Notes: generated by a model from the sequence alone, not told the origin. Positions 32,024-41,379 are shown, counted from the first letter of the stretch. The stretch: 54,425 bases of DNA from Candidatus Hydrogenedentota bacterium (GCA_903893795.1 CAITNO010000118.1:1-54425); one strand, 5' to 3'. Translations and numbers: made by a program.

Positions 32024-35000
32024 CTACAGCGTCTCATAGTTTTTCACCTTGCGTTCGCGCAGGTCCTTGTACACGGACTGCGCGATCTGGCGGCCATCCA
32101 GGTACGTGGTGACGGACACGGCTATCGGGCGTTCCGCCAGCGCGTCCAGTTTGGCGAGCGCCGTTTCCATGAGATACCGGATGGCCTGAATCCCGTCTTC
32201 GGAAACCGATGGCTGCGGCGTTCCCACGGACACCCCGCGCGTGGCCCCAAGCAATCGGGCGCGCTCTGGGGACAACCCGTTCTCACGGGACACTACGGGC
32301 ACGGGATCGTTTTCAGACGGCCGGGCATCAGTCGACGACATGGCTGTGTAGACGTTGGGAACCGAAAACGGTTGTGACGTCACATGCGGCGTCAAAGACA
32401 AGGTGCCTGTGACGCGAGGCACGGAACCCGCGACCTGCGGCGCGAGCATCATCTTCCCGGCGATTGTCGGCGGCGTGCGCGGCAGCACCGGGGACAGTAT
32501 TGCGTCGACGCCCACAGGGGAAATGGACCTGGGCATGACTGGGAGATTCGCTTCAGCACTTGCCGCGGATAGTCTGCCCTGCAATTTCGGAACAAGCGTG
32601 CCGGCGACCGATACGCCGGGCACGCTCTCACTCAGGTAAGGACGCAATCCCGCTTTTCCAGTGACGGTCGGTAGAGGGGTTGCCATTCCAGGCAGGAGAG
32701 CGAGGTCGGTACTCAGTGCAGGGACTTCCCCTGCCAAACGCGGCGCAAGGTCAAGGCTTGCGGTCGTATCGGGAACCGACAGGATTGGAGCCGGCAGCAG
32801 GTGCACATTCGCAACCGTCGTAGGAACCGTTGCCGCCAGTTGCGGGGTAAGCGCCAATTGCCCCGTAAGGCTTGGGATCTGGCCCGTCATAAGAGGACGG
32901 ACTGCCGCATCCATGGACATGTTCGGAAGACGGTCTGTAAGACGCGGCGTCAAACGGAGGTCACCGCTTACGTTCGGAACTGCGCCACGCACTTCTGGAG
33001 ACAAGGCCAGGCTGGAAGTTAAGCCCTGCATGGGGTTTACGATGTAGGGCGAAAGTCCAAACTTCCCGTTCGGAACTGTCGGCATACCCGTCAGCACAGG
33101 CGTCGTGGCCAACTCGCTGGACAAAGCCGGGACGGGCAAAACCACGCGCGGCGTAAGCGCGGCTGCACCGGTCATCGGGGGAAGGCTGCCCGTCACGATG
33201 GGCGCAGCCGCTATGTTCGCCGCCATAGCCGGGATGGAATCCCGAACAACAGGCGTCAGGCCCAGTTCGCCGGTAACTGCGGAAGGCCGTCCCTTTATCT
33301 GCGGTGCCAACTCGACGGAGGAGGTAACAGGCGGAATCACGCCGGACAGAAGCGGGCGAAGCGCCATATCTCCGGCCATCACCGGAGGCTGGGTCACGAT
33401 CTTTGGGGAGAGATTCAGGTCAGCATCGAGGGGCGAAATCCTACCTGGCGTCAACGGATTCAGCAGCAAGTTCGCACTGCTTGTCGTCGGCATCTTGGAC
33501 AGCACCGGACGCAAAGACATGTCCGCATTCACGGGCGGAACAGGTGACGCGAGCACCGGCGTCAACAACAGACTTGCGGGCATGTCACGTGCCATCCGCT
33601 GTCGCGGCATCGGCCCGGCCTGCAGTACCGGCGCCGTGGAGACAACCTGATGAACCGGTATTTCCTGTGCAGCCATGGGCGACGGCACGGCTACTGCAGA
33701 CAGAGACGTTCCCGCAGCCGCGCCCGCGAGCAACAAAGACTTCGCCGCGCCTGCAAAGGCGTTTCCGGTGAACCCGGACACCCCGTTTACCGCGTTCCGA
33801 AGCGCCAGCACAAAGGCTTCCGCCGCCGAAGCGATCTCGGGGAGGACGCTGTCAACTACGCGGGAAATCTTGCCAGACTGGGCGGAAGTCGGCGCTGTCG
33901 TCTTCTCGCGTCCCGCGAAGGGCATCCTGTTCCACGCCTGCCTCAAGGCGTTCCTCGCGGACTCGACCGGCGACGCCAGAACGTTCTGGATTCCTGCGAC
34001 CGCAGAATCAAGCATCCCTTTCCCGCCAACCGCGGCGGATTGGATAAGACCGGTCACCGAAGACCTCATCCAGTCCCATGTGCCGGATGCCGCGCCGCGA
34101 ACCGTCTCCCACGAACGCGAAGCGACGGATGCCAGACCATCGAACGGCGCGCGCAACCACGCGCCCGCGTCTTGGGCAAGCGATGTCATCCGTACCCATG
34201 CCGTCGTTGCGGTGGTTCTCAGACCCGTCCATGCCTGTCCTGCGGCGTTTGCTATCTCCGCAAACGTGTTCGTAATCGTTCCGACCGCATCGCTCGCGGC
34301 GGTCGCGATGCCGCTCCACACAGAAGCCGTACCCTCTCGGAGCGTGTTCCAGGCAGCCGCACCGGTTGCCGCCATCCAATCCTGTGCCGCAGTCACGGCG
34401 GAAGCGGCAGACTGCGCAAGAGAGGCGGCCCTGTTCCAAGCGTTCGCCGCGCCTTGTTCAATGCTGTTCCATGCGGCGGAAGCAACGCCTTCTATCCAGC
34501 GAAACGGGGCTGTCGCGGCACTCGCCGCCATACTTCCAGCGGCCTTCATTCCATCCCAAATCCCGTTCGAGCCCGCCTTGATTCCGTCCCACGCCCCGCG
34601 TGCAACATCCGCCGCCTTGCGGAACGGCCAAGAGACGACGGACACCAATCCAGACCCCGCCGCTCTCAATGCGCCCCACGCCCAGGATATCGCGCGGACG
34701 GCGGTCTTGAGCGCGAGTCCCAGCACCTTGCCGGGCAACCCTATTACTCCCAGCATGCCCTGCGCCAGCGTCTTCAGGAGCGCCGCGCCCGACGCCGCCA
34801 GGTCGGACAACGGCCCTTCCTCCGCGTCGGAAAACGGCAGTAACCGCCGCAACCAGCCCAATGCCTTTTTCAGCATCTGGTAGGGGAACGTCACCGTTGC
34901 CCAGATTCCCTGTGCGAACGCCATGAGCACGGCCTTGCCCGCTTCGAAGAATCCAAGGTCGCCGGACAGGAACGAACGCACCGCGCCGAACACATTCACC

Positions 35001-37261
35001 AACGTGCTCACCAAGGGTAGATTCAAGAAAGCGGATGTGAGAGCGGATGCCATACTTGCCAAGAGACGCCATGCACCCACAAAGAGGACCTTGATTCCAT
35101 CCCAGATCGCCGTTATCACGTCCCGCGCCCAACGGAAAGGTGTCGCGAGGAATCGTAGCACCGCGCCCCCGATATTCTTCAATCCCTCGGTAAGCGAAAC
35201 GTCCCCCGTCAATATCTGCCAGACGGAATAGATCACCTGTCCAGCCAGGCGGAATGCCTCGACGAGCAGGCGAACAGGAAGCAGAAACTTCAGAATGAAT
35301 CGCGCGGATTCCACGAACCCCATAACGATCATCTTCGCGAGCCAGACCACCGCCCGCACCACAACCGCAAGCACACGGGCGACGAGGATCATGGGATAAA
35401 TGAGTCCACGCAAAATGAAGGCGCCTGCCTGTGCAATGACGCCAAGCAGCGTTCCCAACACCTGCCCGAAGGTCCGGAACGACGAAGCGTCCGCCGCCGT
35501 GCCCATGACGCCGAACACTTCCACAATGGAAAAGAGGGCGCGCCAGAAGGTCATGCAGGCGTTTACCAGCGCCCGGACCGGCGGTTCCAGTATTGCCCGC
35601 ACCCGCCCGAACGCATGTCCCATCGCCTGGGCAAACCCGGCGACGAACTCCCGCACGCGGGTATAGACCTGGAACACTGTGGTCACGAAACCCATCAATC
35701 CCGCGGCCTGGAGCTTCTGCGCCAGTTCGGCGGACATTTCGCCCGTGCCGTCCTTGAACGACGCCATGAGCGCGCGCACGCCCTGGAACGCAAGGCTAAT
35801 CTTGTTCCAGACGCCCATCACGGTGTCCTGAATGCCCGCGAAATTCGTGTTCCACGCCTGACGCAACAGGTACACCGCAGCGATCACGGCGGCCACGGCC
35901 AGAGTGACCGGCCAGAAATACGTCGCCACCGCCGCGCCCACACCGGCGAGCGCAGGTCCTATGGCGGCAATCCCGGCGCTGATGGCGGGCGCCATGAGTC
36001 CGATTGTGCCCACGGCGGCAATCACCGCCCCGACCACCACCAGCACCGCGCCCAAGGCCAGCGCCAGGCCCAGCACGGCCCCGGTGACGCCGGGCGCGGC
36101 CTTGGCCATGCGCTGCAGCCACAGAACCACGTGGGATATCCCGGCCATGACCGGGGTCACCACTGGAAGCAGTGTCCGTCCCATGATCTCGAAAAGATTC
36201 AGCACCTGCTGTTTCGCCAGTCCGAACTGCGACCCGATGTCCACGTTCATGGCGCGGGCCATTTCCTCGGTCACCGCCACGCCGCCTTTCATGGCATCGT
36301 CGATGGACCGGATGTTCTGGCCGAGCGAGTCCATACCCGCGCTCATCTGCAGCAGAAACTTGACCGCCTCGTCCGAACCAAACGCCTTCTTGATGATGAC
36401 CTGCGCGCCCGCCTGGGACAGGTCCGGGAATCGGTTCTGGATTTCCTGCAGAACGGGCAAGATGCCCTTGAGCCGCCCCGTGGCATCCACAAAGGGCAAC
36501 CCCAGTTCCTTGCCCGCCTCGGCGGCCTTCATGATGAATGCCTTGTACAGCGTGCCCGCTTCGGAACCGGGCATGGTCGTCTGGAGTTGCCCCAGAATGG
36601 CGAGTTGCTCGGTAAGCGGAATATTCGATGCTGCAGCGGTCGCGCCCACGTTCTTGATGGCCTCGGCCATCTGCGGCCCGGTCGTCTTGAACACGGCCAC
36701 CGTCTGCGCCATGGCCCCGGAGAACGCCTTGGCCCAGTCGATGTCCGAATACTTCTTCATGATGGGTTTGAAGATGCCGTAGCCCGTCGTGAAGGTTCCC
36801 ACCATCTCCTGGACGGTGGCCTTGGTGGCCTTGGCCGTGATCGCCGCCATGGCCCCGAAGGTGCCGACGGCCTCGTCGCTCAGATTCGCCAGCGCGGATT
36901 TCACGTCATAACAAGCGCCGATGAACTCCGCCTTACTGGCTCCGGCCCACTGATTGGAAAACGCCTCCGCCGCATCCTCGAGCGTCCGCAGATCCTTCGT
37001 GCCGAGCGAAGCCATTTCACCCAACGCCTTCTGCGTGGCGGCCGTCGACGCCACGAGCGCCGCCGGCGCGGCCATCAGGGCGAGGCCCGCGCCCATCATC
37101 ATCGTGCCCTTCTGGATGCGGTCGAGGTTCCGCGTCATGCGCTCGCTCGACGCCGCGACCTTCGCGTCGAGCGAATCCATCGACGATTCGATCTTGGCGG
37201 CGTTGCGGGAGAACATGTCCCGCATCGTCACCACGATGCCCATGCCGAGGTCGTTGATCAT
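32024..37261 (-). CDS. Tail tape measure protein with 17-residue repeat domain
   Basis: At 1745 residues this is the largest protein in the window. Order: an N-terminal PhageMin_Tail-type helical region with MARAMNVDIGSQFGLAKQQV near residue 340, hydrophobic segments (about 390-480), several hundred residues of helices with regularly spaced Trp (about 870-1110, for example AAWNSIEQGAANAWNRAAS), a linker, then 23 tandem 17-residue repeats (1241-1630), and a 115-residue C-terminus ending in a helical head. It sets tail length and is ejected with the genome. The ATG overlaps the stop of the frameshifted chaperone extension. The repeat region replaces the long helices usual in this protein. Confidence 0.88.
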   Translation of the reverse strand: MINDLGMGIVVTMRDMFSRNAAKIESSMDSLDAKVAASSERMTRNLDRIQKGTMMMGAGLALMAAPAALVASTAATQKALGEMASLGTKDLRTLEDAAEAFSNQWAGASKAEFIGACYDVKSALANLSDEAVGTFGAMAAITAKATKATVQEMVGTFTTGYGIFKPIMKKYSDIDWAKAFSGAMAQTVAVFKTTGPQMAEAIKNVGATAAASNIPLTEQLAILGQLQTTMPGSEAGTLYKAFIMKAAEAGKELGLPFVDATGRLKGILPVLQEIQNRFPDLSQAGAQVIIKKAFGSDEAVKFLLQMSAGMDSLGQNIRSIDDAMKGGVAVTEEMARAMNVDIGSQFGLAKQQVLNLFEIMGRTLLPVVTPVMAGISHVVLWLQRMAKAAPGVTGAVLGLALALGAVLVVVGAVIAAVGTIGLMAPAISAGIAAIGPALAGVGAAVATYFWPVTLAVAAVIAAVYLLRQAWNTNFAGIQDTVMGVWNKISLAFQGVRALMASFKDGTGEMSAELAQKLQAAGLMGFVTTVFQVYTRVREFVAGFAQAMGHAFGRVRAILEPPVRALVNACMTFWRALFSIVEVFGVMGTAADASSFRTFGQVLGTLLGVIAQAGAFILRGLIYPMILVARVLAVVVRAVVWLAKMIVMGFVESARFILKFLLPVRLLVEAFRLAGQVIYSVWQILTGDVSLTEGLKNIGGAVLRFLATPFRWARDVITAIWDGIKVLFVGAWRLLASMASALTSAFLNLPLVSTLVNVFGAVRSFLSGDLGFFEAGKAVLMAFAQGIWATVTFPYQMLKKALGWLRRLLPFSDAEEGPLSDLAASGAALLKTLAQGMLGVIGLPGKVLGLALKTAVRAISWAWGALRAAGSGLVSVVSWPFRKAADVARGAWDGIKAGSNGIWDGMKAAGSMAASAATAPFRWIEGVASAAWNSIEQGAANAWNRAASLAQSAASAVTAAQDWMAATGAAAWNTLREGTASVWSGIATAASDAVGTITNTFAEIANAAGQAWTGLRTTATTAWVRMTSLAQDAGAWLRAPFDGLASVASRSWETVRGAASGTWDWMRSSVTGLIQSAAVGGKGMLDSAVAGIQNVLASPVESARNALRQAWNRMPFAGREKTTAPTSAQSGKISRVVDSVLPEIASAAEAFVLALRNAVNGVSGFTGNAFAGAAKSLLLAGAAAGTSLSAVAVPSPMAAQEIPVHQVVSTAPVLQAGPMPRQRMARDMPASLLLTPVLASPVPPVNADMSLRPVLSKMPTTSSANLLLNPLTPGRISPLDADLNLSPKIVTQPPVMAGDMALRPLLSGVIPPVTSSVELAPQIKGRPSAVTGELGLTPVVRDSIPAMAANIAAAPIVTGSLPPMTGAAALTPRVVLPVPALSSELATTPVLTGMPTVPNGKFGLSPYIVNPMQGLTSSLALSPEVRGAVPNVSGDLRLTPRLTDRLPNMSMDAAVRPLMTGQIPSLTGQLALTPQLAATVPTTVANVHLLPAPILSVPDTTASLDLAPRLAGEVPALSTDLALLPGMATPLPTVTGKAGLRPYLSESVPGVSVAGTLVPKLQGRLSAASAEANLPVMPRSISPVGVDAILSPVLPRTPPTIAGKMMLAPQVAGSVPRVTGTLSLTPHVTSQPFSVPNVYTAMSSTDARPSENDPVPVVSRENGLSPERARLLGATRGVSVGTPQPSVSEDGIQAIRYLMETALAKLDALAERPIAVSVTTYLDGRQIAQSVYKDLRERKVKNYETL
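32372..33541 (-). repeat. 23 tandem 51-bp (17-residue) coding repeats
   Basis: Residues 1241-1630 of the tape measure form 23 units, for example VPNVSGDLRLTPRLTDR, IPSLTGQLALTPQLAAT and VPRVTGTLSLTPHVTSQ. All are 17 residues except one of 16. Consensus: hydrophobic-Pro-x-hydrophobic-Thr/Ser-Gly-x-Leu-x-Leu-Thr-Pro-x-hydrophobic-x-Gly-x. The Pro at position 12 is present in every full-length unit. A partial 14-residue unit precedes them (from residue 1227). DNA copies are strongly diverged, so selection acts on the protein pattern. Confidence 0.9.
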
Positions 37262-37437
37262 TTGCGGTTCCGCTCCAGTTCGGACTTCTCAAAGGCAAGC
37301 TGCCGCTCGAGCGCGTCTACAAATTCGCGGCGCACCCCGAGCGGCAGCGACACAATCTCGTTGTATCCCCAATGCAACCCGCCGTAGGCGAGGAAGAAAG
37401 CGTCCGCTACAACCGAACGTTCGGGAACAAGAAAGGG
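37258..37437 (-). CDS. Frameshift extension of tail assembly chaperone (GT-like)
   Basis: After the slip site, the -1 frame encodes about 58 residues (FLVPERSVVADAFFLAYGG, then LHWGYNEIVSLPLGVRREF and a charged C-terminus). The segment resembles small DUF6760-type tail proteins found between chaperone and tape measure genes. There is no good start codon in this frame, and the first in-frame TTG is within the conserved part. Translation by -1 frameshifting from the upstream gene is the simplest reading, as for lambda G/GT. The stop overlaps the tape measure ATG. Confidence 0.65.
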   Translation of the reverse strand, partial: PFLVPERSVVADAFFLAYGGLHWGYNEIVSLPLGVRREFVDALERQLAFEKSELERNRK

Positions 37438-38084
37438 GGTTCGGCCTCCAGTCGCGTGACGATGCGCGCGCCGCAGGACGAACAGACCGTGTGGATACTG
37501 GTGTCTATACCGCCGTCCACGCGCTGCATCTCCGCGCGGAGCGCGTTCAGATCGAACGCGGGCAGTTCCGCGAGCGAGTTCTTGTTCGGCGCCTTGCCGT
37601 CGATTTCCTTCACGCGCATGAGCATCGCGGAATGAAGGTCCGGAGCTTTGAGAACGGCCAGCCGTTTCTCCATGTGGCCGTCCAGCAGCGTGAAGATGAC
37701 GGGCTTCTTGCTGCGGGGCAGTTCGAAGATGAACTCGCGTTCCGTGCCATAGGACGTAACTTCGAGATCGTCCAGGGCAATATGCACGTCCGTGGTCTCG
37801 CCGCAATCCTTGGCGGGGCAGGTGAGCGTGAGGTCCACCTCGTCGCCAAAGGAGATCTGGCGGAGTTTCACGAGGAGGAACAGCCGGTCGCCGGACAGGA
37901 GATCCAGCACGTCTTTGGCTCCGAACTCCGTCTTGTCTCCGAGCCGGGCAAGACAGTTCCGAAGCACCTGGTTGACGGCCTCGCCGTCCTTCATGAGACG
38001 GCGGTTCGTGAGCAGCGACTCTTCCGCGCCCGTCATCTCGCGCAGTTCCGCTTCGAGTCCGCTGGGCAATGTGAAGGTATACAT
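37407..38084 (-). CDS. Tail assembly chaperone-type protein, zero frame
   Basis: This 225-residue protein (start MYTFTLPSGLEAELREMTGA) matches the T4-like baseplate/assembly chaperone family of contractile tails. It has two Cys pairs that may bind zinc, CPAKDCGE in the middle and CSSCG near the C-terminus. It sits between the tube and tape measure genes, the position of tail chaperones in nearly all long-tailed phages. AAGGAAC lies ahead of the ATG. The zero frame ends 22 bases after the slippery heptamer at 37431-37437. Confidence 0.78.
   Translation of the reverse strand: MYTFTLPSGLEAELREMTGAEESLLTNRRLMKDGEAVNQVLRNCLARLGDKTEFGAKDVLDLLSGDRLFLLVKLRQISFGDEVDLTLTCPAKDCGETTDVHIALDDLEVTSYGTEREFIFELPRSKKPVIFTLLDGHMEKRLAVLKAPDLHSAMLMRVKEIDGKAPNKNSLAELPAFDLNALRAEMQRVDGGIDTSIHTVCSSCGARIVTRLEAEPPFLFPNVRL
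37431..37437 (-). other. Candidate -1 ribosomal slippery site C CCT TTC
   Basis: The minus-strand heptamer CCCTTTC fits X XXY YYZ in the zero frame of the chaperone gene. A slip of one base back moves ribosomes into the -1 frame, which stays open to the tape measure start. Location before the zero-frame stop and upstream of the tape measure matches conserved programmed frameshifts in tail chaperones. Confidence 0.6.
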
Positions 38085-38117
38085 GAATCCGGTTCCTTTC
38101 CTGTTGAGCGAGAGCGC

Positions 38118-38148
38118 GGGAAAGGTTCCCTTCGGGGGAACCTTCCCC
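38118..38148. terminator. GGTTCCC hairpin between tube and chaperone genes
   Basis: Arms of 12 bases with one mismatch enclose a five-base loop in the 74-base gap between tube and chaperone genes. There is no T-run, so partial attenuation, RNA processing or transcript stability after the highly expressed tube gene is more likely than full termination. Confidence 0.5.
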
Positions 38149-38158
38149 GCGGCGGTTC

Positions 38159-38623
38159 CTACGTCCAATACTGGAAGCAGATGGTGATCTTTTCGATGGT
38201 GTTTTCCGTGTTGCTGCCTTCGAGGTCGTCGTATTCGAGGGTCTTGATCCAGGCGCCGTGCAATGTCCATCGCCGCGTCTCGTTGCCGGTACGGTCGTAC
38301 CGGACGATGTCGATATCGCGCATGTAGTCGTTGGGAAGGCTTCCCGTCCCCGCGTTCACGTCCACCTGTTTCTGAATCCACTCGCGCGCGGCCTGGTCCG
38401 AGCCGTCCTGCAGGACGCCCTTCTCGAGCGTGATGTCCTCGAACTTCACGCGGCCCGCGACCTTCTGATCGAAGATCGACCCGCCCGGCGCGAACGCCAC
38501 TTCCTCGAATTCCGTTTTGGGCTCGCGGCCCTTCTTGAACAGCGCCACGTCGAACCCGTTCACCTCGACGGCGAATTGCCAGTTCTGGTACAGGCTCTTG
38601 GGCATGTTGCCGGCTGCATTCAT
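38159..38623 (-). CDS. Phage tail tube protein (gp19-like)
   Basis: This 154-residue protein matches the tube (gp19) family of contractile tails and injection systems. Characteristic segments are NWQFAVEVNGFDVALFKKG at the N-terminus, the KFEDITLEKG loop, and the strand-helix region ending in LEYDDLEGSNTENTIEKITI. It polymerises into hexameric rings inside the sheath. It follows the sheath gene by 12 bases and shares its operon. Confidence 0.9.
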   Translation of the reverse strand: MNAAGNMPKSLYQNWQFAVEVNGFDVALFKKGREPKTEFEEVAFAPGGSIFDQKVAGRVKFEDITLEKGVLQDGSDQAAREWIQKQVDVNAGTGSLPNDYMRDIDIVRYDRTGNETRRWTLHGAWIKTLEYDDLEGSNTENTIEKITICFQYWT

Positions 38624-38635
38624 CTGGGCGCCTCC

Positions 38636-40489
38636 TTACGCGTTAAAGATTTCTTTGAAACTGCTGCCCGTGTCCGTCATCACGAAATTGAGTTCCACGA
38701 ACTCGGCGGTCTTCGTGGGCTTCACGAACACGCGGGCAATGATTTCGTTGCGGTCCTGGACGGCGGGCGGATTGGTCTCCGCGTCGCACTGGACACGGTA
38801 GTCGTAGACGCCCGCATTGCTCTTGACGTCCTGCAAAAAGGGATTGATGAGCCGGAGCAGCGCCCGCCACGTGCGGGGATGGTTCGGCTCGAAGGTCACG
38901 AAGCGGGACGAGTCCCCGACGGCGCGTTCCATGTAGATCATGAGGCGCCGGACGTTGACGTGGTCCGCCGCGGACGGCTGTTGAAGCAGCGTCTTCTGGC
39001 CCCAAATGTTCACGCCGGAGTCCGGGAACACCGCGATGACGTTGATGCCTTCGGGGTAGAGCACGTCGCGGTCCGCGCGCTGCGTGAGATACGCCACGCC
39101 TTGGACGTTGAACACGCGGCCCCGGTCGATGCCCGCGGGCGCCGACCACACGTAGGCCTTTTGATCGTTGCGCGCGTAGCAGCCCGCGACCGCGCCGGAC
39201 GGCGGGACGAGCTTCTCGTGGCCGCTGACCGGGTCCTCGATACGCAGCCACGGCCAATACACCGCGCCGTAGGACGAATTGAACGCCTCGTGGCTGTATC
39301 CGCCCTGGCCCCGGCGAAAGTCCAGCGCCTCCTGCGGCGTCAGGCCCATCGGCGTGTCCAGGATGCAGAACACGTCTTTTCGCAACTCGGCATACGTGAG
39401 CGCGGCATTCAAGACCGCGCCCGTGGTCACGCCGGGGATACAGAGGAGGTTCAGATCGAACACGTCCTCGAAGGCGCTGAATCCCGTGTGCTGGGAATGG
39501 TCGCCGATGTAGTCCGCGTCCGCGAGGCCCGTAAGACCGTCGTCGCCGTCCGCAAGTGTGAACTGGCCCACGGCGGGCCGGTGCTGTGCGGTAGCGGTTC
39601 CCGTGGTCTTGTCCTCGATGGTGACGTACTCCGAATCGCCGTTCACGACGAGTTCGACGTAGTTCGCGGCGGTCGGCGTCATAGAGAGGTCCTTGAACAC
39701 TTCGACGATCTCGTTCTTGTGCCGGACGATGAGGTTGAACTCCGTGTCCGGCGAACGGGAACCGTTCTCCAGTTGGACGGCGATACGGTCGCCCCAGACG
39801 CCCTCGTCCACGGCCTTGACCGTAAACGCATCCTGCGGGTCCAATCCGCCCGCCAAGTGGGTAACCGCAACTACGGCTACAACGCCGGTATCCGTCCCGG
39901 CGACGGAGACCAAAGCGGCGGCTTCGGCCTTGGCGATGACGGCGGCCACGACCTGAGCGACAGTCGACGTGGCCGCGCCGTCTCCATCGGTTGCGAGATT
40001 GACAGTGATGGCCTGTCCCGTTACGTCGACGGACAACGGCGTGTCGTTGCCGGAGGCGACGAGAGCAACGGTGATGCCGTTGCCCGCCGCGCCTGCCGCC
40101 ACGGCCTGCCAGACGATTCGGTTCGTACCCGCCACGCCGGTCGCAAGCGTCGCCTTGACGGCGTTCCGGTTTTTGAGGGTGACTGCGCTGCGCAACGCGG
40201 CAAGCGTCATTTTGTCCAACGAGTCGGTATAGTGGGCGATGCGGTTCACCCACAACTGCGCCCCGCCGTTGTCAAAGAAGGCGCGCGCAGCATAGGCCAA
40301 ATGACCCGCCTGAATATATCCGCCGAAACGGCGGACGAACTGTTCCCAACTGGTCACGAGCGTTGGCTTGTTGATCGGGCCGCGTTCGGCGACGCCGCTC
40401 ATGCCGCACGCGGAGGTGGACAGTTGCTTGACGTAGTAGCTGAAATCCGTTTCGCGGATGTTCACGCCGGGGGAAAGATAGGTGGGCAT
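38636..40489 (-). CDS. Phage tail sheath protein
   Basis: This 617-residue protein has the sheath N-terminus MPTYLSPGVNIRETDFSYYV and the segment GVAERGPINKPTLVTSWEQF, which form the inter-subunit strands that link sheath subunits. A variable inserted domain (about 130-290, rich in Thr, Val and Ala) is followed by the conserved C-terminal fold with NPHPRTW-like and DRNEIIARVFVKPTKTAEFV segments. It drives tail contraction. Its size is in the upper range of sheath proteins because of the insert. Confidence 0.92.
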   Translation of the reverse strand: MPTYLSPGVNIRETDFSYYVKQLSTSACGMSGVAERGPINKPTLVTSWEQFVRRFGGYIQAGHLAYAARAFFDNGGAQLWVNRIAHYTDSLDKMTLAALRSAVTLKNRNAVKATLATGVAGTNRIVWQAVAAGAAGNGITVALVASGNDTPLSVDVTGQAITVNLATDGDGAATSTVAQVVAAVIAKAEAAALVSVAGTDTGVVAVVAVTHLAGGLDPQDAFTVKAVDEGVWGDRIAVQLENGSRSPDTEFNLIVRHKNEIVEVFKDLSMTPTAANYVELVVNGDSEYVTIEDKTTGTATAQHRPAVGQFTLADGDDGLTGLADADYIGDHSQHTGFSAFEDVFDLNLLCIPGVTTGAVLNAALTYAELRKDVFCILDTPMGLTPQEALDFRRGQGGYSHEAFNSSYGAVYWPWLRIEDPVSGHEKLVPPSGAVAGCYARNDQKAYVWSAPAGIDRGRVFNVQGVAYLTQRADRDVLYPEGINVIAVFPDSGVNIWGQKTLLQQPSAADHVNVRRLMIYMERAVGDSSRFVTFEPNHPRTWRALLRLINPFLQDVKSNAGVYDYRVQCDAETNPPAVQDRNEIIARVFVKPTKTAEFVELNFVMTDTGSSFKEIFNA

Positions 40490-40492
40490 GGC

Positions 40493-40810
40493 TTAACTCC
40501 TCTTCCTGCGCGCCGTCCGCGCGGTGTCCGGGGCTGGCGTCAGTTGGCCGGTGCCGAATCCGAGCCGGTTCCGGATGGTCGTCTCCGTTTCCGGGTCGGT
40601 CAGGATGCCGGGGGGCTGCAGCGGTTCGTTCGCGGCGGTCTCGTCAAGGGGAGTCAGGCTCACGGCGCCGCGCCGGGCAGCCGCCTCCATTTCGGCGGAC
40701 ACTTCGTCATCGGGCAAGCGCAACCGTTCGCGCGGTCCGAGGTGCAGTCCGTGCCCGCTGCGCGTATGCAGCGACAGCGGCTGGAACAGCAGATTCTTCA
40801 CTTCGATCAT
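40493..40810 (-). CDS. Small phage protein related to the 46172-46525 product
   Basis: This 105-residue protein starts MIEVKNLLFQPLSL and continues with a GLHLGPRERLRLPDDEVS segment and a Pro/Thr-rich, basic C-terminus. Its first 50 residues share the layout of the product at 46172-46525 (MVQVKNVRAGMLLI, then GLELKPGEVAEATSL). The two may be paralogous adaptor or stabilising proteins, one in the head and one in the tail module. AAGGAGAA lies ahead of the ATG. It is four bases upstream of the sheath gene. Confidence 0.6.
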   Translation of the reverse strand: MIEVKNLLFQPLSLHTRSGHGLHLGPRERLRLPDDEVSAEMEAAARRGAVSLTPLDETAANEPLQPPGILTDPETETTIRNRLGFGTGQLTPAPDTARTARRKRS

Positions 40811-40824
40811 GGGCGTTTTCTCCT

Positions 40825-41379
40825 TTATGTCTGTGGGCCGAATGCGGCGTCTTCGGTGACGCCGCCGCGGAACTCGAAAATCCGGGTGTGGATGAGCTTC
40901 CCCTCGCGGACCGTGTCGTCGTATACGGGGCAGTCCTCGATACGGCACCGCCCGGATACCTGACGCAGATTGGAGAGGTTCACGCGCCGCCATGCGCCGA
41001 GAGGCACAAGCAACGTGAGGTTGAGCGCGCCACGGTCGCCGACGGACAATGTGGGATGCGCCTGGAAGAAACGCACGGTTTTCTCCTGCATGTCCAGAAC
41101 CGACGGGGCGTCACCCGCCGTGGCGACGAGGTCGAAGTCCAGGTGATACAGCCGGGGATGCGCCGTCTCGGTGAACGTCATGGTCTCCCGGTCGTCGGCG
41201 AGCAAGGGAGCCGGACAGCGGCGTGCGCCGTCTTCGACGAGGCTGGGGCCTTGAAGGATGAAACTCGGAACCTTCGTGACTTCGAACGCGTCGTCAGGGG
41301 GAACGAGGACGGCATTGGCGGCGATCTCCGCCTTGACCAGACGGATGAAGGATTCCACCACTTCGCGCAGCAACGTCAT
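40825..41379 (-). CDS. Probable tail terminator/neck protein
   Basis: This 184-residue protein (start MTLLREVVESFIRLVKAEIA) has a long first helix followed by alternating beta strands, the usual plan of tail terminator proteins of the gpU/gp37 type, and sits directly before the small protein and sheath genes where terminators occur. Direct family recognition is weak. The ATG at 41379 follows GGAG. It is the first gene of the tail operon, 128 bases from the divergent XRE-ImmA gene. Confidence 0.6.
   Translation of the reverse strand: MTLLREVVESFIRLVKAEIAANAVLVPPDDAFEVTKVPSFILQGPSLVEDGARRCPAPLLADDRETMTFTETAHPRLYHLDFDLVATAGDAPSVLDMQEKTVRFFQAHPTLSVGDRGALNLTLLVPLGAWRRVNLSNLRQVSGRCRIEDCPVYDDTVREGKLIHTRIFEFRGGVTEDAAFGPQT

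Noticed and set aside
32372..33541. CRISPR-like array suggested by the regular 51-base period
   Set aside because: There are no identical repeats separated by unique spacers; the period is in frame and conserved only at the protein level.
35615..37387. 590-residue plus-strand frame opposite the tape measure gene
   Set aside because: Arg/His-rich shadow of the minus-strand gene with no recognisable motif.
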